Source: Anaerolineales bacterium (GTDB lineage: Bacteria > Chloroflexota > Anaerolineae > Anaerolineales > Villigracilaceae). From it: DNA of 52,986 nt. Below, piece after piece: positions 41,867-51,700 of the stretch. The DNA is taken from assembly GCA_019187665.1 (NCBI GenBank), contig JABARH010000003.1:254982-307967 (forward strand), in the 5' to 3' direction. A program made the position numbers and the translations under genes. How positions within the stretch are numbered: position 1 is the first letter of the stretch; every line of letters starts with the position of its first letter. Below the pieces are notes generated by a model. That model had not been told where the DNA came from, made no database searches, and saw only the letters and a program-made list of their open reading frames with translations.

Positions 41867-41911
41867 TCGTCCGCAGGCAAAGCACAACGCGCCTGCGCCC
41901 GTGCTTCAGCC

Positions 41912-43312
41912 TTATCTTTGAGTCTGAGTGATGGAAGCGGCTGGCTGCGAAACAGGCAGGCTGACCGTAAAGACGGTACCCTGCCCCAGCTGGCTTCGGA
42001 CGCTAATTTTACCACTGTGCGCCGCCACAATCTCACGGGCAATCGCCAGCCCCAGCCCGGCCCCCTGCCGCTCTTGGCGCGAACGCGAAGCGTCGGCCTG
42101 ATAGAAACGTTCAAAGATGCGCTTCAGCGCCTCGGCCGGAATCCCCTCGCCGGTGTCGGCTATGTCAATTTCCACATCCTGACCCGCCGCGCGCGCCGTG
42201 AGAATGATCTCTCCGCCTGCCGGCGTGAACTTGAGTGCGTTCTCGACCAGGTTGGTAAACACTTGCGCCAGGCGGTCGCCGTCGCCCATGATGGTTGGCA
42301 GCGAAGCGTCCGTCGCTGAAATCGTCACACCGGCCTGTTCCGCCAGCGGAGCGAATTTCTCGGTCATCCCATTGAGCAGCGCGGTCACATCCAGCGGCGA
42401 CATGGTCAGGTTGGCGGTCCCGGCGTCCAGGCGTGCCAGGTCGAGCAGGTCGAGCGCCATGCGGTGCATCCGCGCCGCCTCGGTTTGAATCACCTGCGCG
42501 GCTTGATAGCGCGCCTCTGGCGTGCTGGCGGCGCCGTCCAAAATGGCCTGCGCGAATCCCTGAATGGAAGTCAGCGGCGTCCTCAACTCGTGCGAGACGT
42601 TTGCAATAAACTCGCGCTGCGATCGTTGACTGGCCTGCACGCGGCGGGTCATCGAATTGAACGCCCGCATCACCTCCTGGACTTCGCGCGGGCCGCGCGG
42701 TTCGATGGGCTGAATCTCCTCCGAGGGGAGCGCGCGCGCCGCCGCCAGCATTTTCTGGAGCGGGTCGGCCACCCAGCGCGCAATGACAAAAGCCAGGACG
42801 AGCGAAAGCAGCAGGGCAATTACCCCGCCCGCAAAAAAGAACGGCAGGAGTTCATCCGCAAACACAGAGAACCCGGCCACGCGCGGGCGCGGCGCGGCCA
42901 CCACTAGCATATTTCCATCTGGAAGGGCGGCGCTGGAATAGATCCAGAGATTCCCATCCGCGTCCCGTAAAACCGGCGCCTTCTTGCGAAGCGTTCCCTC
43001 TCCGGGGGGTCTGATACTCGCGGCAGAGGGAAGCGTATCGCGCAACAAATTCCCGTTGGGGGCATAGATCAAGGCACGTACTTCAAAATTATCCGCCGTC
43101 CAGTCGAGCAGGTTGCGGTCAGTCTCGTCGAGGGCGTTGAACGAACGCGCCATGATTAACTTCTGTGCGGCCTGCACACGCGTGTACGCTTCACGGTACA
43201 CCAGCGGGTTCTGCCAGAGGTACACGAGTAAAACAAACGCCACAACCGACAGCGCTGTGACCACAAGGGCAACGTATGTCGCCCAGAGACGGGAGCGGAG
43301 GGAGGAGAACAT
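41912..43312 (-). CDS. Sensor histidine kinase
   Basis: The 466-residue kinase has membrane helices at about 12-33 and 157-178 around an extracytoplasmic sensor region, a HAMP linker (RWVADPLQKML), the phosphoacceptor H241 in NVSHELRTPL, and an ATPase domain with NLVENALKFTP, DTGEGIP and GAGLGLAI. It pairs with the OmpR-type regulator upstream; the 141-bp gap holds a 14-bp repeat. The signal sensed is unknown. Confidence 0.94.
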   Translation of the reverse strand: MFSSLRSRLWATYVALVVTALSVVAFVLLVYLWQNPLVYREAYTRVQAAQKLIMARSFNALDETDRNLLDWTADNFEVRALIYAPNGNLLRDTLPSAASIRPPGEGTLRKKAPVLRDADGNLWIYSSAALPDGNMLVVAAPRPRVAGFSVFADELLPFFFAGGVIALLLSLVLAFVIARWVADPLQKMLAAARALPSEEIQPIEPRGPREVQEVMRAFNSMTRRVQASQRSQREFIANVSHELRTPLTSIQGFAQAILDGAASTPEARYQAAQVIQTEAARMHRMALDLLDLARLDAGTANLTMSPLDVTALLNGMTEKFAPLAEQAGVTISATDASLPTIMGDGDRLAQVFTNLVENALKFTPAGGEIILTARAAGQDVEIDIADTGEGIPAEALKRIFERFYQADASRSRQERQGAGLGLAIAREIVAAHSGKISVRSQLGQGTVFTVSLPVSQPAASITQTQR

Positions 43313-43363
43313 TGGGCTTTCGGCGAGGCGCGTGTTTAGGGGCGGCGAGTTACAACAGCTTGG

Positions 43364-43432
43364 GGGTTACGAGATGCGGGTTACGAGATACGGGTTACGA
43401 GATGCGGGTTACGAGATACGGGTTACGAGATA
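43364..43432. repeat. 14-bp array between response regulator and kinase
   Basis: Four and a half units alternate GGGTTAC with GAGATGC or GAGATAC. Each unit is a pair of 7-mers. The array sits between the two genes of one two-component operon. Confidence 0.9.
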
Positions 43433-43453
43433 TGAAATTACAGGCCGTCGTGT

Positions 43454-44161
43454 CTACGTGTCTACGCGTGTACCTGCCTCTTCCACAATCAATTTATACC
43501 CTACGCCGGTCACGGTTTCGATTTTCACTAGGCTGCCTTCGATCTTTCGGCGCAGGTGCGCCACGTGGACATCTACTGTGCGAGTCTGGCCGTAGAAATC
43601 AAATCCCCAGGCCTGCTGGAGGAGTTTTTCGCGGGTCAGCACGCGTCCGCGTGATTCGGCAAAGGCCAGGAGCAGGTCAAATTCCTGGGTCCGCAGAGCC
43701 AGTGGCCGCGCGCCAAGCCGGGCTTCGCGCGCGGCAGGGTCAACGATCAGGTCGCCGAGTCGAATCGGCGCGGCGTCCGCCTTGGCAGTCCGCTCACCAC
43801 GACGAAGGATGGCCTTCACGCGCGCCACCAGTTCGCGCGGATTGAACGGCTTAGTCAGGTAATCGTCTGCGCCGAGTTCGAGACCGAGGATCTTGTCCAC
43901 GTCATCGTCGCGGGCGGTGAGCATGAGAATCGCCACAGGGTCGTCGCGCTGACGCAAGCGTTTGCAGACCTCAAAGCCGTCCAGTCTGGGGAGCATCACG
44001 TCGAGAACAACCAGCGCGGGATGAAGCGCCGTCACACACGCCAGCGCGGACTCGCCGTCGGAGGCGGTCTCAATGCGGAAGCCATCGCGCTCGAGATACA
44101 TTTGAGCGAGTTGCCGGATGGATGGTTCGTCGTCCACGAGGAGGATGAGTTCGGAGGTCAT
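43454..44161 (-). CDS. OmpR-family response regulator
   Basis: The receiver domain has D10, D11 and the phosphoacceptor D54 (VVLDVMLP), plus K94 in YLTKPF. The C-terminal winged helix (about 140-235) ends with RTVDVHVAHLRRKIE and VTGVGYKL. The 235-residue length is standard. It precedes the histidine kinase on the same strand, so the pair is probably one operon. Confidence 0.95.
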   Translation of the reverse strand: MTSELILLVDDEPSIRQLAQMYLERDGFRIETASDGESALACVTALHPALVVLDVMLPRLDGFEVCKRLRQRDDPVAILMLTARDDDVDKILGLELGADDYLTKPFNPRELVARVKAILRRGERTAKADAAPIRLGDLIVDPAAREARLGARPLALRTQEFDLLLAFAESRGRVLTREKLLQQAWGFDFYGQTRTVDVHVAHLRRKIEGSLVKIETVTGVGYKLIVEEAGTRVDT

Positions 44162-44178
44162 AATGGCTGGTTGTCGTC

Positions 44179-44212
44179 ATCAGTTGTCAGTATCCTGTTA
44201 CTGATGACTGAT
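44179..44212. repeat. ATCAGT-type hairpin before the response regulator
   Basis: ATCAGT and TCAGTA (from 44179) face TACTGA and ACTGAT (to 44212) across a short loop, with two mismatched positions. It lies between ridA and the response regulator and matches the ATCAGT repeats found in two femAB genes. Confidence 0.65.
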
Positions 44213-44215
44213 TTT

Positions 44216-44626
44216 CTAGCCACTGGGCGGAGGGGCGAGCAGGGCCACTGCTTCAATCTCCACCAGCGCGCCCTTCGGGAGTCCGGCCGCGGCGACCGTG
44301 CTGCGCGCCGGGGGATTCTCCGCGAAGAATTCAGCGTAGATCGCGTTCATCGCCGCAAAGTGCGCCATATCGCTGAGGAAGACAGTCGTCTTGATCACGT
44401 AGTTAAGTCCGGAGTCGGCGGCTTCGAGAACTGCCTTAAGGTTGGTTAATACCTGGCGCGACTGCGCCTCCACACCTCCTTCCACAATTTCCATCGTCGC
44501 GGGATTCAAACCGATCTGCCCGGCGGTGAACACCAGGTTTTCGATCTGGACCGCCTGTGAATAGGGGCCGATTGCCCTGGGCGCCTTGTCTGTGGAAATG
44601 ATCTTTCTGCCTTCAGTTGTGAACAT
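44216..44626 (-). CDS. ridA: RidA family enamine/imine deaminase
   Basis: RidA hydrolyses reactive enamines and imines formed by PLP enzymes. The 136-residue protein contains the family's AIGPYSQAV start, TAGQIGLNP, the substrate-binding R108 in PPARSTV and the C-terminal VEIEAVA. I start at 44626 (MFTTEGRKI); the ATG at 44692 would add 22 residues not found in the family. A protective role for the PLP enzymes of this window is possible. Confidence 0.93.
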   Translation of the reverse strand: MFTTEGRKIISTDKAPRAIGPYSQAVQIENLVFTAGQIGLNPATMEIVEGGVEAQSRQVLTNLKAVLEAADSGLNYVIKTTVFLSDMAHFAAMNAIYAEFFAENPPARSTVAAAGLPKGALVEIEAVALLAPPPSG

Positions 44627-44750
44627 GGTAGCCTCGCTTTGTTTGTGATGACAGGCCGGCGCGCGATGGGCGCTCTCTGAACGCCAATCCATCCGCTCAA
44701 CGAAGAGGGTATGGTCTTTTCAAAGTCGCTTGACAAACCGGCGGGTTTGG

Positions 44751-44832
44751 AACGCGAATGCCACGAATAGGCGAATTTCGCGAATTTTCCTGGGTTTATT
44801 CGCGTCATTCGCTGATTGGCGTAACTCGCGTT
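44751..44832. repeat. Second empty copy of the GCGAAT inverted-repeat element
   Basis: Left arm AACGCGAATG...GGCGAATTTCGCGAATTT and right arm TTATTCGCGTCATTCGC...CTCGCGTT are inverted relatives around a short centre. There is no gene inside. The rest of 44627-44939 shows no other feature. Confidence 0.7.
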
Positions 44833-44939
44833 GAGGAATCTCCGACCTTGAAAAAACCATAACAAAGAGGGAGTGCGCTCTATGCAAAAGGTTTGCATAT
44901 GCCTCAATAGATTGATTCTAAGCGAAGTTCGGCAAAATG

Positions 44940-44969
44940 CGGCGACCACTTTGAAAGTGGCCGTCGCCT
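44940..44969 (-). terminator. Hairpin after the secreted protein gene
   Basis: GGCGAC (44941-44946) and GTCGCC (44963-44968) close an inner CCACTTT/AAAGTGG helix, 16 bp past the stop at 44985. The minus-strand tail is ATTTTG. Confidence 0.6.
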
Positions 44970-44984
44970 GGCAAGAAGGAGAAA

Positions 44985-45509
44985 TTACGGGGAAGTTGCC
45001 GGTGCGGGGCGGTACTGACCGCGCAGGGATTTCATCAATTCTGCCAGGGTCTTACCGGTTCCGCCCATTGCATTGCGGACAGCCGCAAATTTTTCACCAA
45101 ATGCCCGGACAGTCTCCTGCGCCTGACCGGTATCGGTCACCTTGCCGCTGGCATCGAAGCCCTTGTGCGAGTTGAGAATGCCCTTGCAGGATTCGTACAG
45201 GGGGCGGGCTGTCTTGAGCGCGTCTTCATATGCCTGCAGGGCGGCCTTCAATTCAGCGGTGGGCTGGCCTTCCTGTTCAAGGCGTTCGATCATCCGTTCC
45301 GCGCTCTGGATGAGTCGCGCATCGTTATCGAACATCCTGCCGACACGCGCATAGCGATTCTGCATCTTCTGCCAGATGGCCTCGAGACGGTTGTTGTCTA
45401 TCTCGTTGTTCCCGGCTGCGAAGACGCTGGTCAATGGCAGGACGGCGGCCGCCAAAGCGACGATACAGGCCGCGAGAATGATTTTCTGAAGGGGCGATTT
45501 TTTGTTCAT
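44985..45509 (-). CDS. Secreted helical protein, unknown
   Basis: The 174-residue protein has a clear signal peptide (basic MNKKSPLQK, hydrophobic core, cleavage near FAAG). The mature part is almost all helix with many charged residues and one cysteine. AAGGAGGT sits 6 nt before the ATG, the best Shine-Dalgarno in the window, which suggests strong expression. No family is recognised. The gene is divergent from lgt. Confidence 0.75.
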   Translation of the reverse strand: MNKKSPLQKIILAACIVALAAAVLPLTSVFAAGNNEIDNNRLEAIWQKMQNRYARVGRMFDNDARLIQSAERMIERLEQEGQPTAELKAALQAYEDALKTARPLYESCKGILNSHKGFDASGKVTDTGQAQETVRAFGEKFAAVRNAMGGTGKTLAELMKSLRGQYRPAPATSP

Positions 45510-45607
45510 GGGATCAACCTCCTTGTAGTTGATGCCGTCAGTATAGACGGAGCGGGTTACGCGGGTATGACGCAGGCGTAAAAAGACTGTAAATCCAAAC
45601 GCGATGA

Positions 45608-45613
45608 TATAAT
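45608..45613 (+). promoter_or_regulatory. -10 box for lgt
   Basis: TATAAT 18 bp before the GTG start. The same GATGATATAAT block appears before the nucleosidase gene at 14967-14977. Confidence 0.45.
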
Positions 45614-45631
45614 GCGCCTTTGAGGTGCAAC

Positions 45632-46606
45632 GTGATTGATCCTGTCATTTTCTCTGTCAACGTGTTTGGACTGCAACTGACGCTTCACTGGTACGGTGTG
45701 CTGGTGATGCTCGGCGTCGCCGTCGCGGGCTGGCTTGCTGAAAAGGAAGTTGTGCGACGCGGCGAAACGGGCGCGCATGTGTGGGACGCCATGGTGTGGG
45801 TCATCCCGGCAGGCGTGATCGGGGCGCGCTTGTGGTACGTGGTGAATGCGACCTTCGGCGGAAGTCGTTATTACCTCGAAAACCCCGGCCAGATTTTAAA
45901 CATTCCGCAGGGCGGATTGCATTTCTTTGGCGGACTGCTGTTCGGCGCGATCGCATTGATCTACTACCTGCGCCGCCACAAACTGGACCCCTGGTTGTTC
46001 CTCGACGCGATCGCGCCGGCGGCGCTGGTCGGTCAGGCGGTGGCGCGGCCGGCCAACTTCATCAACCAGGAATTGTACGGTCCGCCCACAACTCTTCCCT
46101 GGGGCATTTTCATCGACGCGGCGCATCGTATCGGCGAGTATGCCGATCTCGCCCGCTATCCGCTCGAGACGACTCGCTTTCACCCGACCTTCGCTTATGA
46201 AATGCTCTGGAATTTCCTCGCCGCCGCGCTCCTGCTCTGGTTGGGGCGCCGCTATGCCGACCGCCTCAAACCCGCGAGCCTCTTCGGCGGCTGGCTCGTT
46301 CTCGCCGGCGTGGGACGCGTGCTGATCGAATTCTTCCGCCCCGATCAGCCCAAGATTGCCGACACGCTCATCAGTTACAGCGCACTAGTCTCATTCTTGA
46401 TGGCAGTTGCCGGTGTGATCGTTTTATTGGCGCGCTTCGGAAAGATCAAAATCGGCTCATTCTCCTTCCCCGATACGTATCAGGTTGCGCCGGATGCTTC
46501 CGCCCCCGCGGCCACAACGCCGGGGGCGAAAAAAAGGGAACGGGAGGATCTGTCCACGGTCCGCGCGAGACGCGCCTCACGGTTGAAAAAAGCCAGCCGT
46601 AAGTAA
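45632..46606 (+). CDS. lgt: Prolipoprotein diacylglyceryl transferase Lgt
   Basis: Lgt attaches diacylglycerol from phosphatidylglycerol to the lipobox cysteine of prolipoproteins at the membrane. About seven helices are visible, with GARLWYV, LHFFGGLLFG and the signature region GQAVARPANFINQE. The start is GTG at 45632, with TGAGGTG 4 bp upstream. A 50-residue basic tail (KKREREDLSTVRARRASRL) extends past the usual end. Several lipoproteins in this window would be substrates. Confidence 0.94.
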   Translation: MIDPVIFSVNVFGLQLTLHWYGVLVMLGVAVAGWLAEKEVVRRGETGAHVWDAMVWVIPAGVIGARLWYVVNATFGGSRYYLENPGQILNIPQGGLHFFGGLLFGAIALIYYLRRHKLDPWLFLDAIAPAALVGQAVARPANFINQELYGPPTTLPWGIFIDAAHRIGEYADLARYPLETTRFHPTFAYEMLWNFLAAALLLWLGRRYADRLKPASLFGGWLVLAGVGRVLIEFFRPDQPKIADTLISYSALVSFLMAVAGVIVLLARFGKIKIGSFSFPDTYQVAPDASAPAATTPGAKKREREDLSTVRARRASRLKKASRK

Positions 46607-46645
46607 AAACAAACGCTTCCGATAGATTTCGGAAGCGTTTGTTTT
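46606..46645 (+). terminator. lgt terminator (bidirectional)
   Basis: A 17-bp stem (left arm from 46606, right arm to 46645) with AAAACAAACGC on the left and GCGTTTGTTTT on the right. T runs flank it on both strands, so it can also end the lipoprotein/sulfotransferase operon. Confidence 0.85.
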
Positions 46646-46700
46646 CGCGGGAAGGCGGCACACAGATCAACGTTGCCCTGTCCATCCAGCAGCCGCACCT

Positions 46701-47336
46701 TCATGGAACTGTTGAGAATAGGATATTGATAAAATAATCCCGCTTTCCAGTGAAGCCACTCATCTCCATGCGCCGCCCAACTTCGATCCCGGAAGATGAA
46801 AGGCCATACTGCCCCGCGCTAAACCCGTCGAGCGCAGAGGCGTCATCGTTAAGGGGAATTGCCCCGTCACCGCTGTATTGCCAATGCGCAAAAATATCGC
46901 CGCGTTGAACAGGCAGCGGATATGGCAGGGTGATGACGGTCGTTCCTGTTTCAGCGGGGGACGCATCATCAGAAAGATGAATACGAAACATGACCGTCCA
47001 ACTAGTTTGGTCAGGGCGCAGGATCAACAGGTCGAACGACTCGGAGAATTTGTCGCTGTCATTCAGATAAATCAGAGTGGTGATAAAACCGTCGAAAGGA
47101 ACCGGGTAGTCGTGAACAAACAAGTGGCGGCTGGCAGAAGTATCGCCCTCAGGCGACGAAGGCGCCCGGCCCGAAAAGTCAAAGCCGATCCGCCGCGTCA
47201 ATGAATCAGAGGGGGGCGCAGGCGGGCCGCCGTCCACCGCAATCGTAATGCTGCGGCATGCCAGCAACAAAATCAACGGCAACAGCAAAAAGACAGGATG
47301 TCTCTTTTCCTGCCCGTCTTGCGATTCGTGGAACAT
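46701..47336 (-). CDS. Putative lipoprotein, unknown
   Basis: The 211-residue protein has a signal with a lipobox near LLLAC (C27), a Pro/Ser-rich linker, and a beta-rich body containing LHFRPDQTSW-like and LPVQRGDIFAHWQYSG segments. The body resembles carbohydrate-binding beta sandwiches but cannot be assigned. I start at 47336, 17 bp after the sulfotransferase stop; the long upstream extension lies within that gene. Confidence 0.65.
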   Translation of the reverse strand: MFHESQDGQEKRHPVFLLLPLILLLACRSITIAVDGGPPAPPSDSLTRRIGFDFSGRAPSSPEGDTSASRHLFVHDYPVPFDGFITTLIYLNDSDKFSESFDLLILRPDQTSWTVMFRIHLSDDASPAETGTTVITLPYPLPVQRGDIFAHWQYSGDGAIPLNDDASALDGFSAGQYGLSSSGIEVGRRMEMSGFTGKRDYFINILFSTVP

Positions 47337-47352
47337 GGCCTGCCAGCGCGCT

Positions 47353-48543
47353 CTATTCAAACGCCGACTCGACCCGCGAGGCTTCGAGCAGTGACGGGTC
47401 GCGCGGATCGAACTGGAAGCGCGCGAAAATATCCGCGAAAGTGTCCAGGATTTGCTGGCGGGTGAAGCCCATCTCCTCGTACGAATAGACATGGTCGCTT
47501 CGGAAAGCGAGGGTTTCTTGGACAGCCTGCTCCACGATCACATCGAGGCCGGGTTTGTCGGGGTAGCCAAACTGTTCGTAGAAACCGCGAATGACCTGCT
47601 CGGGGCGTTGGATCAGATCGTCGTAATTCACGATCCGATGACGGGGCGAGGGATGCGCGTCGAGGTAGCGCAGAGGATGGCGATACCAATGCTGGGTCAT
47701 GTTGAGAATCTCATCCAGATAAAGATATGTTTCCTCGGGTTCGGTGAAAATGCGGCGGGCGTAGTTGATCCACGAGACGGTGGAGGGAAACATATCGAGC
47801 GGGTTGCGCACGAGGTAGACGATGCGCGCATCCGGGAAAAATTCGGCCAGCGTTTCGATCTTGGGGCTGAAGGCGGGGTTCTTGGCGACAAAGTGCTTTT
47901 TACCGGTGGCGTAGAGATGCCGCTGGAGCATGGATTTGTAGAACGCCATGATCTCGCGCCGCTCTTCGAGGGGAATCTCTTGATCGAAGTAATGGTAGCG
48001 CGGCATGTCATCCATGAAAGGGAAGAGATAACTGACAAAATACGAAGACCAATTATGGAAGAGAATATTTTCGTCCTCCTCCGGCTGGAAAAACGAAATG
48101 TGATGGATGCGGATCTTCCCGAGCGTGCGCTTGTCGAAAGCAAACAGCAGGCGATGGAGATGCCCGCCCAGCCGTCGGTCGAGACGCGAGACGAATTGCG
48201 TGATCTTTTTCTGCGTCACCGAAGGCGCGAGGAAGATGTCCCAGATCGTCAGGCTGGTAAACGTCTCGGAATCGCGCGAGAGCAGGCGGTGCAAAAAAGT
48301 TGAGCCGCTGCGGAAGTTGCCCATTAGAAAGAGGGGCTTTTCAATGGGTTGGGTTTTGTGCGCAGGGAAGAGAATGTCGTCGAGCCAGAAGAAGAACCAG
48401 TGCATCAACGAGCCGAGCGGCCAGACAAAATAGAAGAGGGCGAGGAAGGCGAATCGTTTGCGCGTCAGGCGGGCGGGCGTGTTGCGCCACTGGAAGAATG
48501 AGCGGTACGCCATCCTCCAGAAGAGTTTGAAGTTGTATTTCAT
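47353..48543 (-). CDS. PAPS-dependent sulfotransferase
   Basis: The 396-residue protein has the 5'-phosphosulfate loop in MGNFRSGSTFLHRLL (residues 74-88) and the 3'-phosphate region in YLVRNPLDMFPS. It transfers sulfate from PAPS to a hydroxyl or amine; the acceptor may be a surface glycan or lipid. A hydrophobic stretch (about 33-55) suggests membrane association. It is followed by the lipoprotein gene. Confidence 0.88.
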   Translation of the reverse strand: MKYNFKLFWRMAYRSFFQWRNTPARLTRKRFAFLALFYFVWPLGSLMHWFFFWLDDILFPAHKTQPIEKPLFLMGNFRSGSTFLHRLLSRDSETFTSLTIWDIFLAPSVTQKKITQFVSRLDRRLGGHLHRLLFAFDKRTLGKIRIHHISFFQPEEDENILFHNWSSYFVSYLFPFMDDMPRYHYFDQEIPLEERREIMAFYKSMLQRHLYATGKKHFVAKNPAFSPKIETLAEFFPDARIVYLVRNPLDMFPSTVSWINYARRIFTEPEETYLYLDEILNMTQHWYRHPLRYLDAHPSPRHRIVNYDDLIQRPEQVIRGFYEQFGYPDKPGLDVIVEQAVQETLAFRSDHVYSYEEMGFTRQQILDTFADIFARFQFDPRDPSLLEASRVESAFE

Positions 48544-48570
48544 GTAAGAGAGGCATCCTTGATGGAAATT

Positions 48571-48711
48571 TTATGGTACGTGCGACCAGACGTTAACATC
48601 GTCGAGGAGGACAACGGCGCCGGGCTGAAGTTCGAAGCGCAGGCTGCCGTTGCTAAAATTAGAATCAGTAGCGGACAGGACCAGGTTGCCGCCGATGGTC
48701 ACGGTTGCTTT
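48571..48711 (-). pseudogene. C-terminal remnant of a beta-sandwich protein
   Basis: A 46-codon frame without start reads TVTIGGNLVLSATDSNFS, then LRFELQPGAVVLLDDVNVW and a TAA stop. The alternating pattern and the DDVNVW end resemble the last strands of LamG or carbohydrate-binding domains. An upstream in-frame stop shows that the rest is gone. It sits between the phosphatase and the sulfotransferase. Confidence 0.4.
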
Positions 48712-48726
48712 TCAATGCGTTCCATT

Positions 48727-51700
48727 TTACACCCGTCTCACAGCCAGCATGGTCAGGTCGTCGGAGGGCGGCGCGTTCCCGGCAAAATCGTCCAGCGCGG
48801 ATTCGACTGCCTTGAGCATATCGTCGGCGGAGGCGCTTTCCTGCCAGCCGATGACGCGCAAGAGTCGTTCTTCGCCGAACATGTCGCCTTCCAGGTTAAA
48901 GGCTTCGGTCAAACCGTCGGTATAAAACAAGACCGATTCGCCGGGCGCGATTTGAATCGTCCGCTCGCTAAAATTGGAATCCTCCGACGCGCCCAACGCG
49001 ACCCCGCTGCGGGTGAGGCGTTCCAGCGAATCTTTTCTCACCCACAGCGGCGGGTTGTGGCCGGCGTTGGCGTAGGTCATTTCGCCCGTCTGTTGATCGA
49101 GCGTGGCATAAACGGCAGTGACAAACATGCCTTGTTTGGTATCGGGTAAAAGCAGGTTATTGACGCGGCGCAACGCCTCGGCTGGGGAGGATGTTTCGAT
49201 GATGGCGGCGCGGATGAGGGTGCGCGTCAATGCCATGAACATGGCGGCTGGCACGCCTTTGTCCGCCACGTCGGCGATAAAGAGTCCCAGGCGCTGGTCG
49301 GGTAGTTCGATCACATCATAAAAGTCGCCGCCCACTTGTCTCGCTGTGCGCCAGCGGGCGGATAACTGCCAATTCGCGGTTTGCGGTAAAACGTCGGGAA
49401 TGAAGGTCTGCTGAATCTGGCGCGCCAATTGCACCTCGGTTTCGAGGCGCTCACGCACAACCATTTCGCGTTGCAGGCGGTCGTTTTGAATCGCAAGCGC
49501 GGCTTGTTGCGCGATGCCGCTGATGATCTCCACGCGCCGCGAGCGGAAGCGCAGTCCGCCGGGGGCTTCTTCCACGATCAATACGCCGTAGAGATCCTGT
49601 TTGATCGAAAGCGGGACAGACATCAACAGCGGGTCTTCGCTGGCGTAGATGGCGGGCGTCTCTTCGTCGGAGGGAGGCGTGAATGAGAACCAGTCGAGGG
49701 GCGAGGCGCCCGGCGCAAGGTCGAGGGAAAGGAAGCGGTTGGTTTCGCAGGTCGCATCGAGGAGGCTGAACTCGCCGGGAGCAATATCGCGCTCGAAACG
49801 CGCCGCATCCTCGTCCGTGAAGCCAAAGCGTTGGAGCGGGTGATAGCAGTCGCGATTGGAATCATAGATATAAAGAACGACGCGGCTCACGCCAACCAGG
49901 ATGGGCATAATGCGTACGATGACGCCCAGAATTTCATCGAGGTCGCTCATGCTGACCACGGCTTGCGCCACTTGCAGCAAGGCAGCCGAGGCGTACGCTT
50001 GCTCCTGCGCCTGATCGTAGAGACGGGCATTTTCGATGGCGACCGCCGCGTAACTGGCAAAGGTGGAGAGCATGTTCTGCGCCTCGTGACCGTAACGCGC
50101 GGGCGTGGCGTGCGCGAGGGCGATCACCCCCAGGGGCTGGTCGCCGATGCGCAGCGGGGCGACAATGCTCGAGTAGGAAGAATCGAATCCGGCGGCGAGG
50201 CCGGTCGGCCAGAGCGGATCGCTGGGTTTGCGAATGATCGGCGTGGGAGACATCAGCGCGGCCATCATGGCCAGCGAGGCATCCGGGTTGTCGAAGCGCG
50301 CCCGCTCGAGCGCGTCGAGGTCGCAGTTGGTGCAGGCGGCAAGATAGAGGTCTCCTTCGCCGAGCAGCCAGATGGCGGCGATATCCACCGGCAGGTTGCG
50401 CTCCAGTTCGTTGAGGATGGCTTGCAGCGCTTCATCCACACCGACGTTATCGGAAAGCAGGCCGGCCACTTCGCGCAAGCTATCTGCCACGCGGCGCCTC
50501 CACTGCTCGGAGCGATACAGGTCGGCATTGTGCATGGCGGTGGCGATGCTGTCCGCGACGGCCTCAAAGATAAGCCGGTCGTCTTCGGTGAACGGATTCA
50601 AGCGGTCGCTTTGAATATCGAGCAGGCCCACCACCTCCCCGTCGAATTTAAGCGGCACGCACATTTCGGCGCGGATGTCTTTTGGAGGCAGGGGCGAGGG
50701 GCGATACAGTTTGTTCTTGGACACATCGTTGACAAGAAGCGTGTTCCCGTTGCGCGCCACCCAGGGAATGATACCCAGTGGGTCGTCGAGTAAAAAAACG
50801 GTTGATTCAAGTCGTTTGCTGCGTTTGCCCACGCCCGCTTCGAATTGGATCGTACGGCGATTTGGGTGAACCGAGAACATATGCACGAAGGGATGCCCGA
50901 ATCGTTTGCGAATCAATTTGGCGGCGTTGTGCATCACCTCGCCCAGGTCGAGCGAGGAGGACACGTCCGCGCCCACTTCTGCAATCAGGCTCAGCTGGTC
51001 GGCGCGGCGGCGCAGGTCGCCGTAGAGGCGCGCGCCTTCGACGGCGCGGGCGATGGTGTCGGCCAGGGATTCGAGAATGAGCAGGTCGTTGGGATGGAAG
51101 GCGTGCGGCTGGTCGCTTTGCACATCCAGCACGCCGAGAACCTGCTCGTCGAATTTTAACGGCAGCGCGACTTCTGATCTGGTTTCGGGCAGGAGGGTGA
51201 CGAAACGATAGCGCGGGTCTTGCTGGACCTCTTCGCTGAGCTGGCGCTGGCCCGTCTGTGCGGCCTGCCCGATCATCCCCTGACCCAGTTCGGCCTCGAC
51301 GACAATGGTTTTTTTTCTGCGTTGCGGACGCGGCGCAGAGGCGCTGGCGCGAAAGCGCAGCGAACCAGCGTTCTTCTTCAACGTGAAGAAGGCGACGTAA
51401 TAATAATTGAATGTTTTTTGAATGAGTTCGGTGACACGGCGGGCAAGTTCATCCAGGTCCAGCACATTGGCGATCTGCGCGCTGACCTGGCGCACGAGGT
51501 TCAATTGTTCGAGACGAAAGCGCTCCACTTCCACGCGATGCGAGGCAAGCAGCCCCACCGCGGCGATGGAGGCGAGGCCTTCGAGCCGGTCGAGTTCTCC
51601 CGCGCTGAATTTTTTTTCTCGGCTGACCAGCAAGCCCCCCATGGCAACACCCTGATCGGCGATTGGCACGGCGATCCATTGGCGTTTGGCTTTGGCGCTG

